NCBI GenBank assembly: GCA_035570595.1
Contig: DATMLF010000169.1
Span: 1 to 13,008 of the forward strand
Reading direction: 5' to 3'
DNA from: AP-15 sp035570595
GTDB lineage: Bacteria; Pseudomonadota; Alphaproteobacteria; ATCC43930; CGMCC-115725
Length of the DNA stretch: 13,008 nucleotides
Shown one piece after another: positions 1-7,301 of this stretch. Positions within the stretch are counted from its first letter, which is position 1. The number at the start of each line of letters is the position of its first letter. The notes beneath the pieces are model-generated. The model was given only the letters and a program-made list of their open reading frames with translations, made no database searches and was not told the origin of the DNA. Made by a program: the position numbers and the translations under genes.

Positions 1-901
1 CAATCTGGACAGTGTCGCTTTTCGTCGCGGCATCGCCGGCAAGGGCGGGATGCCGGCGAGCTTCCGGATCGAGGACCACGGCCTGAAAAAGCTGCGCGTC
101 GACCAGTTCGGCGACCTGGTCTTTGGCACCTTGTCGCCCGATGTCCCGCCGCTCGGCGACTACATCGGCAACCTGATCGGCTCGCGCATTCACCGGGTAT
201 TGCACGGCAAGCCCAAGGTCCTAGGCACGACCTCGCAGATCCTGCACAACAACTGGAAGCTCTATTTCGAAAATGTGCGCGACACCTATCACGCGACCTT
301 GTTGCACAGCTTTTTCACGACCTTCCGGATGTCGCGGCTGACCTCCGAGGGCGGGGTCGACATCGCCGAGAACGGCGCGCATCACGCAAGCTACACGCGC
401 AACAAGGTCGACCGCGTCGATGCCGCCACGTCCGACAAGCTCTATGCCGGCATCCCGTCGCTGCGCGAGAACTTCCGCCTCGCCGAGCCGGGCTTTTTGT
501 CGATGACCGAGGAATTCGGCGACGACACGACGACCCAGATCCTGTCGCTGTTCCCGAATTTCGTATTGCAGCAGATCCAGAACAGCGTGGCGTTGCGCCT
601 GGTTTTGCCGAAAGGGCCGGACAAGACCGAGTTGCAGTGGATCTATCTCGGCTTTGAGGAGGACGACGCCGAGATGACGGCGCTGCGGCTGGCGCAGGCC
701 AACCTCGTCGGCCCGGCGGGCTATGTCTCGATGGAGGATGGTGCGGTCGGCAACTTCATCCAGCGCGCGATCCCCGGGTCGGAGGGCGAATGCTCGGTGC
801 TCGAAATGGGCGGCTTCGACCACGTCTCCGAAGCCAACCGCACGACCGAGGCCTCGGTGCGCGGCTTCTGGCAAGCCTATCGCCCGCTGATGGGGTTCTG
901 A
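1..901 (+). CDS. Rieske-type aromatic ring-hydroxylating oxygenase, alpha (large) subunit, C-terminal part
   Basis: This is the catalytic subunit of a non-heme-iron oxygenase that adds O2 to an aromatic ring using electrons from a ferredoxin/reductase chain. The reading frame is open to the left edge, so the gene starts outside the window and the N-terminal [2Fe-2S] ligands (CxH...CxxH) are missing. The visible part starts at the end of the Rieske domain and covers the whole catalytic domain. Counting from the Met at base 50, the mononuclear-iron motif NWK..FENVRDTYH....H gives His81 and His86. Asp78 would be the bridging residue between the Rieske and iron centres. Asp230 in MEDGAVGNF is the likely third iron ligand. 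The wording resembles the salicylate/anthranilate/benzoate branch, but the substrate cannot be read from sequence. The beta subunit follows after 4 bases. No ferredoxin or reductase gene is in view. Confidence 0.93.
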   Translation, partial: NLDSVAFRRGIAGKGGMPASFRIEDHGLKKLRVDQFGDLVFGTLSPDVPPLGDYIGNLIGSRIHRVLHGKPKVLGTTSQILHNNWKLYFENVRDTYHATLLHSFFTTFRMSRLTSEGGVDIAENGAHHASYTRNKVDRVDAATSDKLYAGIPSLRENFRLAEPGFLSMTEEFGDDTTTQILSLFPNFVLQQIQNSVALRLVLPKGPDKTELQWIYLGFEEDDAEMTALRLAQANLVGPAGYVSMEDGAVGNFIQRAIPGSEGECSVLEMGGFDHVSEANRTTEASVRGFWQAYRPLMGF

Positions 902-905
902 GAGG

Positions 906-1385
906 ATGGATCTCGCGGCGGTGGTGCGGCGCCTGGAATTGGAGCAGCTCTACGCCGATTACGCCCATTGCCTTGATGCCGACGAACTCGAGCGCTGGCC
1001 CGATTTCTTCACCGAGGACTGTTTTTATCGCGTCACCTCGGCCGAGAATTACGAGGCGGGCCTGCCGCTCGGGCTCATTTATGCGACCTCCCGCAACATG
1101 GTGCAGGATCGCGTCAGCGCCTTGCGCGAAGCCAACATCTACGAGCCGCAGCGCTATCGCCACCTGGTCTCGTCATTGCGGATCGTCGGCGACACCGCGG
1201 GCGCTCTCGACATCGAAGCGAACTTCCTCGTGGTGCGCACGATGCAGGACGGCGACATGACGATTTTCGCCGCCGGCCACTATGTCGACCGGGCCGTGCG
1301 AGACGGCGCCGGCTGGAAATTCGTGCGCAAGGAGGTCGTGCTCGACAGCCGCCAGGTCGACACCCTGCTGGCGATCCCGCTCTAA
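906..1385 (+). CDS. aromatic ring-hydroxylating oxygenase, beta (small) subunit
   Basis: This 159-residue protein has the length and pattern of the SnoaL/NTF2-fold small subunit that packs with the alpha subunit, usually as alpha3beta3, and has a mainly structural role. Family features include the N-terminal helix with EQLYADYAHCLDADELERW, the FFTEDCFYRV strand, the RYRHLVSSLRI segment and a C-terminal KFVRKEVVLDSRQVDTLL. Only 4 bases separate it from the alpha stop codon, so translation is probably coupled. GAGG touches the ATG directly with no spacer, an odd Shine-Dalgarno distance that fits re-initiation after the upstream stop better than free initiation. The gene ends with TAA and is complete. 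Its pairing with the alpha gene makes the identification secure; the substrate is unknown. Confidence 0.93.
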   Translation: MDLAAVVRRLELEQLYADYAHCLDADELERWPDFFTEDCFYRVTSAENYEAGLPLGLIYATSRNMVQDRVSALREANIYEPQRYRHLVSSLRIVGDTAGALDIEANFLVVRTMQDGDMTIFAAGHYVDRAVRDGAGWKFVRKEVVLDSRQVDTLLAIPL

Positions 1386-1440
1386 TCGGCGGGGGAGCGT
1401 CGGCCGCGGCGGTTTCCCGGATCAGCGCTGCGAGGCGGGC

Positions 1441-3087
1441 ATGGCGGCCAAATCTTACGCCTATGTGATCGTCGGCGCGGGTTCGGCCGGCTGCGCCCTC
1501 GCCAACCGCCTCAGCGAAGACGCCGGCGCGAGCGTCCTTGTCCTCGAAGCCGGCGGCTGGGACCGCGACCCGCTGATCCACATCCCGCTCGGCTGGGGCC
1601 GCATGCTTCAGCAGCGCCGCAACGACTGGATGTATTTCGCCGAGCCCGAGGCGGCGGTGGACGGCCGCGCCGTCGAATGCGCGCGCGGCAAGGTCGTCGG
1701 CGGCTCGTCCTCGATCAACGCGATGGTCTACGTGCGCGGCCATCGCGCCGACTACGAGCGCTGGGCGGCGGGCGGGCTCGACACCTGGTCCTACGCCCAT
1801 GTGCTCCCTTATTTCCGCCGCCAGGAAAGCTGGGAGGGCGGCGCCGACGCGTATCGCGGCGGCGAGGGTCCGCTGACCGTCAGACGCTCGCGTTATGCCG
1901 ACCCCTTGATCGACGCCTATGCCGCCGCCGGCGTCGCCGCCGGATATCCGCAGACCGACGACTACAACGGTGCGCAGCAGGAGGGTTTCGGCCGCTCCCA
2001 AATGACGATCCGCAACGGGCGGCGGTGCAGTGCCGCGGTCGCCTATCTGCGGCCGGCACTGGCGCGGCCCAATCTCGAGATCGCGGTCGAGGCGCTGGCG
2101 ACGCGCATCCTGTTCGAGGGCGGCCGCGCCGCCGGCGTCGAATATGAGAAAGCCGGCGAACGCCACGTCGCTTATGCCGAACGCGAGGTGATCCTCGCGG
2201 GCGGTGTCGTCAACTCGCCGCACCTGTTGATGCTGTCGGGAGTGGGCGACCCGGAGATGCTCGCCGCGCACGGCGTCGCGGTCACGAGCCCGTTGCGCGG
2301 CGTCGGGCGCAACCTGCAGGACCACATCTCGGCGCCGGTGGCTTACGCCCGCAAGTAGCCGGGCCCGCTGCACGCCGCGATGCGCGCCGACCGCATTGCG
2401 TGGGAGTTGGCGAACGCGTATTTCCGCGGCCGCGGGATCGCCGCCGACCTGCCGGGCGGGCTGATGGCGTTTCTGAAATCGGGGCTGGGGAACGGCTCCA
2501 CGGCCGCGGTGCCCGATGTCCAGCTGCTGTTCAACGCCGCGCCGATGGCGGCCTCGCCCTATTTTCCGCCGGTTCGCGCGGCCTACGCCGACAGCTTTGC
2601 CTGCCGCGCAGTGGTGTTGCGCCCGGAGAGCCGCGGCCGGATCGAACTCGTCGCGCCCGACCCCCGGGCGCCGGCGCGCATCCGGCAGAATTTTCTGGCG
2701 ACCGAGCGCGACCGGGCAACCCTGCGCGCCGGCATCCGGATGGTCCGCGGCATCGGCGGCGGGGCCCCGCTTGCATCGTTCGCCAAGTCCGAGCTGGCGC
2801 CCGGCCCCGACCGCCGGTCCGACGCCGAAATCGACGCCTACATCCGCGCCACCGCGATCACGGTGCACCACCCGGTCGGCACCTGCAAGATGGGCCGGCC
2901 GAGCGACCCCGCGGCGGTGGTCGACCCCGAACTGAAGGTGCTCGGCGTGGACGGGCTGCGCGTCGTCGATGCCTCGGTCATGCCCGACCTGGTCGGCGGC
3001 AACATCAACGCGGTCGTCATCATGATTGCCGAAAAGGGCGCCGACCTGATCCGCGGGACGCCGCCCCTCAACCCGGTGAATGTCTGA
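1441..3087 (+). pseudogene. GMC-family FAD oxidoreductase (choline/alcohol dehydrogenase type) interrupted by an in-frame TAG
   Basis: GMC flavoproteins oxidise alcohols with FAD. The ATG follows GAGG by 5 bases. Read through the stop, the protein would be 548 codons, normal for the family. The N-terminal half has the dinucleotide fold VIVGAGSAGCALANRL (residues 9-24), an EAGG motif (36-39) and the GMC signatures GKVVGGSSSINAMVYVRG (83-100) and GGVVNSPHLLMLSGVG (254-269). Codon 306 (2356-2358) is TAG. The same frame then continues, starting PGPLHAAMR, to a normal TGA. The C-terminal half carries HHPVGTCKMG, with the probable catalytic His477, and GGNINA, with the partner Asn521. The first fragment alone lacks both active-site residues, so it should be inactive. 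Relatives as I recall them have Glu at this place, so one G-to-T change (GAG to TAG) explains it. Sequencing error, a recent nonsense mutation or readthrough remain open. It lies 55 bases after the oxygenase beta gene, probably in the same operon. Confidence 0.85.
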
Positions 3088-3645
3088 GCGATCGGCACGC
3101 CGGAGCGCCCGATGCCAGAGAATGGCGAGTCGGTGCCGTTTGCGCGGGCGGAGCCCACGGCTGTCCGCTTCAGCAAATCCGGTAGCAATGGCTCGATCTC
3201 ATGCAACCCTCAGCTCGCTTTGGCCGTGGGAGGTGTTAGCGCTGTTAATTCCCGGTCGACCCGAATGCAGACCTGAACCGGACAGCTGTGGATCACGTTT
3301 GGGCAAAGAAAGCTATAAGGTGTAGAGGGGGCGACAACAGCGACCTTACGTTGCAGAAGTCGCAGAACCGGAGAGCCGCAGCCGCGGCCCATTATGCCAT
3401 AGGCCTGTCCCGAGCGCGCGCTGACCGCAGACGCGTGTTTTTACTGTAAATTTGGTCGCTTGCTCGATTTGAATATTGCCCGCGCCCGACGTTTTGAAAT
3501 CGGCGCGCCGCTGAAGACAGCTGGGGAATGCTGTCGCCGGGTTGCGCCGAGGTGGAATTAGCCTCGCGGGCCGCGCGCAAACGCGCTAATATAACAAGAC
3601 CAAAACGAGCCGAAGCGGTCACAGGCGGTCCGAGGTGCGGTGGCT
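3088..3645. other. non-coding stretch of lower GC between the GMC gene and the outer-membrane protein gene
   Basis: I find no convincing gene in about 550 bases. GC drops visibly: 33 of 60 bases at 3241-3300 and 31 of 60 at 3301-3360, against 46 of 60 at 3781-3840 in the next gene. Small open frames on both strands (for example a 54-codon one at 3112-3276) show no recognisable family or clear ribosome site. A short palindrome, TTTACTGTAAA, lies at 3440-3450 in the most AT-rich patch. TATAAC at 3590-3595 could be a -10 box for the next gene, but I see no matching -35. The stretch probably holds the end of the catabolic transcript and the promoter and leader of the barrel gene. Confidence 0.5.
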
Positions 3646-5199
3646 ATGTCCTTGAGCGGAGATCGTCGACAACGGCTCTGTTTAAGCCGCGTCAGCGGTG
3701 CCGCCGCGGTGGCGCGCGGCGCTCGGCCGAGCCCGGTGCCGGGGGGTTGGGCGCGCGCGTTGCCGGCGCTACTCTCGGGGACGGTTGCGCTGACGGCGCT
3801 GCCGCTCGGGGCGGCGGCCGGTGATCCCTCCACCGACGACTTGAACAAGCTGCGCGCCGACATCCAAAAGGAGATCGCCGCGCTGAAAAAGCAGGAGGCG
3901 AAGCTCCACCAGCAGTTCATCGACCTCGATCGCCGCAGCAAGGTGCTCGACCAGAAAAGCGTGCTGCTCGACGAGCAGCTTCGCAACCTGCGCGCGACCG
4001 GCATCGGCGCCGCCAGCGTGGTCCCGGCGGGGGTCGGAGCCCCCGGTTCGACGGCGACGATCTCCAGCGCGCCGACGGTCGGTTCGCCGACGCCCCCCCC
4101 AGCCTCCGGCATCGAGGTGGCGCAGGCGCCGGCGGCCGCGCCACCCGCCCCGGCGACGGGCGGCGAGCCGGCGGCCCCTCCCCCGGCGGGAGGTGAGTCG
4201 GCGCCGATCCAGGGCCCCTCGGCGGCGCAGCAGCAAGCGCGGCAGGTCGTCGAGACGGCGCCGACCCTGTCGACCGCCGGCGGCGTGCTGACCCCCAAGG
4301 GCCAGTTCGTCCTCGATCCGTCGATCGAATACGACTACTGGTCGCAGAACCAGCTCGGGGTCAACGGCTTTCAGATCATTCCCGGGATCACGTTCGGCAA
4401 CATCTTCGCCAACCGTGTCGAGCAAAACATCACGACCGCGGCGCTGACCGCGCGCTATGGCATAACCGACCGGTGGGAGATCAACGTCAAGGTCCCCTAC
4501 GTCTACAACACGGGCTCGACAATCAGCCTGATCCCGGTCGGCACGACCGCCGAGCTGTTGACCCTCAACGCCAGCGGCACCGGCATCGGCGACATTCAGT
4601 TCGGCTCGAGCTACCAGTTCAACACCGGCGAGAACGGCTGGCCGATCTTTGTCGGCAATGCGCTGGTCAAGACCGCCACCGGCGTCAGCCCGTTCAATGT
4701 TCCGATTGTCACCGTCAACGACCCGAACGGCGAGTTTCTCGAGGGCCAGCCGACGAGATTGGCGACCGGCACCGGCTTTTACGCGGTCGAGCCGAGCTTG
4801 ACGATCCTGATGCCGACCGCACCGGGGGTTCTGTTCGCCAACATCCAGGACATCCACAATCTCGGCCGGACGGTCAACATCCAGAGCGTCAACGGCGGCC
4901 CGCCGACCGCCGCCTACCTGCAGCCCGGCGAGAACCCGGCGGTGACCTTTGGCATCGGTTTTTCGCTAAACGACCGCGCGGCGCTGACCTTCAGCTACCA
5001 GCAGCAGCACGTCTTCACCGCGTTTGAAAACCATCAGGCGATTTCCGGCTCGCCCTATTCGTTCGGGACCTTCAATTTCGGTCTCGGCTACCAGATCACG
5101 CAGTCGACCCGTTTGAACCTGAGCGTCGGGATCGGCGCCGGCCCGAACACCCCGGTTGCGAAGGTGCTGCTCGAAGTGCCATACAAATTTTCGCTGTAA
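3646..5199 (+). CDS. outer-membrane beta-barrel protein with N-terminal coiled coil and Pro/Ala-rich linker
   Basis: No exact family name is certain; the C-terminal part resembles the Phenol_MetA_deg/'transporter' type of outer-membrane barrel. From the ATG (517 residues) the order is: a basic leader; a hydrophobic signal core at about 38-58 ending AAA before GDPST; a charged heptad-like coiled coil at about 65-118; a Pro/Ala/Gly-rich linker at about 120-200; and a barrel from about 205 to the end. The barrel has alternating hydrophobic strands, glycine turns and a terminal YKFSL, typical of Bam substrates. The start is uncertain. ATG 3646 sits about 10 bases after GAGG; GTG 3640 is 6 bases upstream of it. 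The first 16 or so codons use unusually many A/T-ending codons, so a later GTG (3709 or 3736), which would give a shorter classic signal peptide, is possible. A role in uptake of small hydrophobic substrates is inference from family resemblance only. Confidence 0.82.
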   Translation: MSLSGDRRQRLCLSRVSGAAAVARGARPSPVPGGWARALPALLSGTVALTALPLGAAAGDPSTDDLNKLRADIQKEIAALKKQEAKLHQQFIDLDRRSKVLDQKSVLLDEQLRNLRATGIGAASVVPAGVGAPGSTATISSAPTVGSPTPPPASGIEVAQAPAAAPPAPATGGEPAAPPPAGGESAPIQGPSAAQQQARQVVETAPTLSTAGGVLTPKGQFVLDPSIEYDYWSQNQLGVNGFQIIPGITFGNIFANRVEQNITTAALTARYGITDRWEINVKVPYVYNTGSTISLIPVGTTAELLTLNASGTGIGDIQFGSSYQFNTGENGWPIFVGNALVKTATGVSPFNVPIVTVNDPNGEFLEGQPTRLATGTGFYAVEPSLTILMPTAPGVLFANIQDIHNLGRTVNIQSVNGGPPTAAYLQPGENPAVTFGIGFSLNDRAALTFSYQQQHVFTAFENHQAISGSPYSFGTFNFGLGYQITQSTRLNLSVGIGAGPNTPVAKVLLEVPYKFSL

Positions 5200-5201
5200 A
5201 T

Positions 5202-5264
5202 CCGCGGAAACGCGCTGCCCTCCGCGGGCGCGGGGACGCCGAAGCACGGTCCGAGTCCGCGCCC
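5202..5264. terminator. GC-rich hairpins between convergent barrel and ftsH genes
   Basis: Two mutually exclusive stems lie just after the barrel gene's TAA. One pairs 5202-5208 (CCGCGGA) with 5221-5227 (TCCGCGG). A larger one pairs 5226-5233 (GGGCGCGG) with 5257-5264 (CCGCGCCC), continued inward by GGAC 5234-5237 with GTCC 5249-5252 around a 4-base bulge. Neither is followed by a T-run on either strand, so this is not a canonical intrinsic terminator. Its place between converging genes suggests a bidirectional transcript end or 3'-end stabiliser. Confidence 0.4.
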
Positions 5265-5330
5265 CAATGAGCGTTGCTGCTGACGTGGCCGCAGGGGATC
5301 CGTGGCGCGCCGGCAACCGGACACGGGGGG

Positions 5331-7196
5331 TCACGACGCGGCGGCGATCGCGGCCGGCCGCTCCGTCGGCCGCGGCAGCGGATCGGACACTGGCTGGATC
5401 TGCCGCTTCATCTCCTCGATCTCGGGCTCGCTCAGGGTCTCGGTGCGCAGCAACGCCGCCGCCGTGCGGTCGAGCAGCGCGCGGTTGCGCTGCAACACCG
5501 AGGTGGCGACCGCAAAGGCGTGGTCGACAAGCGTGCGGACCGCGCGGTCGACCGCCGCGGCGGTGCCGTCACTGTAAACCCGCTCCTGCGGGACCGGGTA
5601 GGCCGGCTGCAGAAACGGCTGGCGGTCGCGGTCGTAGGCGACGTTGCCGAGCGCCTCGCTCATGCCGTAGCGCAGCACCATGGCGCGGGCGATGTCGGTG
5701 GCGCGGGCGAGGTCGTCGGCCGCCCCCGTCGAGATCTCGTCGAACACGAGCTTTTCCGAGGCCCGGCCGCCGAGCAATGCCGCCATCTTGTGATCGAGCT
5801 CGGCGCGCGTCATCAGGTAGCGGTCCTCGATCGGCCGCTGGATCGTGTAGCCGAGCGCGCCGACCCCGTGCGGGATGATCGACACCTTGTGCACGGTTTC
5901 GAGGCCCGGCAACGCGAGCCCGACCATCGCATGCCCGAGCTCGTGGTAGGCGACAACGCGGCGCTCCAGCGGGTTCAAGAGGCGGTTGCGCTTTTCGAGG
6001 CCGGCGACCATGCGCTCGATCGCGTTGTTGAAATCCGTCATCTCGACCGCCTCGGCGTTGCGCCGGGTGGCAAGCAGGGTTGCCTCGTTGACGAGGTTCG
6101 CAAGATCGGCGCCGGTAAAGCCGGGGGTCAGGGCCGCGATCTGCTCCGGCTTCACATCGGCGGCGAGCCGCGCCTTTTTCAAGTGCACCGCCAGGATCTG
6201 CTCGCGCCCGGTCTTGTCCGGCCGGTCCACCAGGATCTGGCGGTCGAAACGGCCGGCGCGCAGCAATGCCGGGTCCAGCACCTCGGGGCGGTTGGTGGCG
6301 CCGAGCAGCACGAGGCCGCTCATCGGGTCGAACCCGTCGAGCTCGGCCAGCAGCTGGTTCAGGGTCTGGTCCTTTTCGTCGTGTCCGCCGCCGACAAACT
6401 GGCCGCGGGCGCGGCCGAGCGCGTCGAGCTCGTCGATAAAGATGATCGCCGGCGCGTGCTGGCGCGCCTGCTCGAACAGGTCGCGCACCCGCGCCGCGCC
6501 GACGCCGACAAACATCTCGACAAATTCCGAGCCCGAGATCGAAAAGAACGGCACCCCGGCCTCGCCGGCGACGGCGCGGGCAAGCAAGGTCTTGCCGGTG
6601 CCGGGCGGGCCGACCAGCAGCACCCCCTTGGGGGGGCGCCCGCCGAGCCGGCCGTAGACCTTCGGGTCTTTCAGGAAATTGACGATCTCTACGAGCTCCT
6701 CCTTGGCCTCGTCGACCCCGGCGACATCGGCGAAGGTGGTCTTGGTTTCCTTCTCGACATAGACCCTCGCATGGCTCTTGCCGATCTGCATGACGCCGCC
6801 GAGCCCGCCCTGGCCGAAGCGGCGGATCGCGAACATCCAGATCCCGACAAACACGATCGCCGGCAAAATCCACGACAGGATGTCGCGGATGAAGTGGTTC
6901 TCCACGACGCCGCTGTAGGTGACGCCGTGCTTGTCGAGGCTTTGCGCCAGGTCGGCGGGCACCCGGGTCGTCACAAACTTGTCGAGCCCGCCGGGCTCCG
7001 CCTTTTTCAGCGACCCGGTGATGTAGCTCGGGCCGATCTCGACATCGGCGACCTGATCTTGGTTGAGCAAGGTCTGAAACTTGCTGTACGGGATCGGCGT
7101 GCGCTGGGTGCTCTGCAGATAGAGGCTCTGAATCCACAGCATGCCGAGAACCGCGGCGATCACGTACCAGAAGTTGATGTGAACTTTTTTGTCCAT
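5331..7196 (-). CDS. ftsH: ATP-dependent zinc metalloprotease FtsH
   Basis: FtsH is a hexameric inner-membrane AAA+ protease that extracts and degrades membrane and short-lived soluble proteins. This copy has 621 residues and complete architecture: TM1 about 9-25, a periplasmic segment, TM2 about 107-123, Walker A GPPGTGKT (196-203), Walker B IIFIDE (251-256), a second region of homology with RAGRFDR (313-319) carrying the arginine fingers, zinc site HELGH (418-422) and probable third ligand Asp495 in STGAADD. The segment after Walker B (GQFVGGGHDEKDQ) differs from the usual housekeeping wording, so this may be a second FtsH paralog; that is inference. The ATG at 7196 is well fixed because an in-frame TAG lies 18 bases upstream (7215-7217). 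The leader before it is C-rich with no visible Shine-Dalgarno. It follows the antiporter gene on the same strand after 105 bases and may be co-transcribed. Confidence 0.95.
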   Translation of the reverse strand: MDKKVHINFWYVIAAVLGMLWIQSLYLQSTQRTPIPYSKFQTLLNQDQVADVEIGPSYITGSLKKAEPGGLDKFVTTRVPADLAQSLDKHGVTYSGVVENHFIRDILSWILPAIVFVGIWMFAIRRFGQGGLGGVMQIGKSHARVYVEKETKTTFADVAGVDEAKEELVEIVNFLKDPKVYGRLGGRPPKGVLLVGPPGTGKTLLARAVAGEAGVPFFSISGSEFVEMFVGVGAARVRDLFEQARQHAPAIIFIDELDALGRARGQFVGGGHDEKDQTLNQLLAELDGFDPMSGLVLLGATNRPEVLDPALLRAGRFDRQILVDRPDKTGREQILAVHLKKARLAADVKPEQIAALTPGFTGADLANLVNEATLLATRRNAEAVEMTDFNNAIERMVAGLEKRNRLLNPLERRVVAYHELGHAMVGLALPGLETVHKVSIIPHGVGALGYTIQRPIEDRYLMTRAELDHKMAALLGGRASEKLVFDEISTGAADDLARATDIARAMVLRYGMSEALGNVAYDRDRQPFLQPAYPVPQERVYSDGTAAAVDRAVRTLVDHAFAVATSVLQRNRALLDRTAAALLRTETLSEPEIEEMKRQIQPVSDPLPRPTERPAAIAAAS

Positions 7197-7301
7197 GGGC
7201 GGGGGTCCGGGCTGCTAGCGGGTCGCGGCAGCCGAGCGACGGGCCGCCGGGTTGATTTTGTGGACCATAACGTAGTCCGCACGGCAGGCGCAGCGCGGCA
7301 T

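Noticed and set aside
2356..2358. TAG reassigned to an amino acid in this organism
   Set aside because: Other genes here stop with TGA or TAA, but the lipoprotein frame ends with TAG at 9583-9585, and no special tRNA or selenocysteine-like signal is visible. A point mutation or sequencing error is simpler.
1114..2871. A 585-codon open frame antisense to the oxygenase beta and GMC genes
   Set aside because: Same mirror effect; low-complexity Arg/Ala/Asp product and no recognisable domain. It also crosses two real genes.
2838..3206. Minus-strand frame containing SPFSGIGRSG, resembling an aldehyde dehydrogenase C-terminal motif
   Set aside because: The match is only about ten residues, the rest does not fit, and most of the frame lies opposite the GMC gene.
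3080..3325. Small open frames after the GMC gene (3080-3325 and 3112-3276)
   Set aside because: No family resemblance, no clear ribosome site, and composition like non-coding DNA.
3440..3450. TTTACTGTAAA as an operator
   Set aside because: Arms are only 5 bases and do not extend; too short to claim in an AT-rich patch without conservation data.
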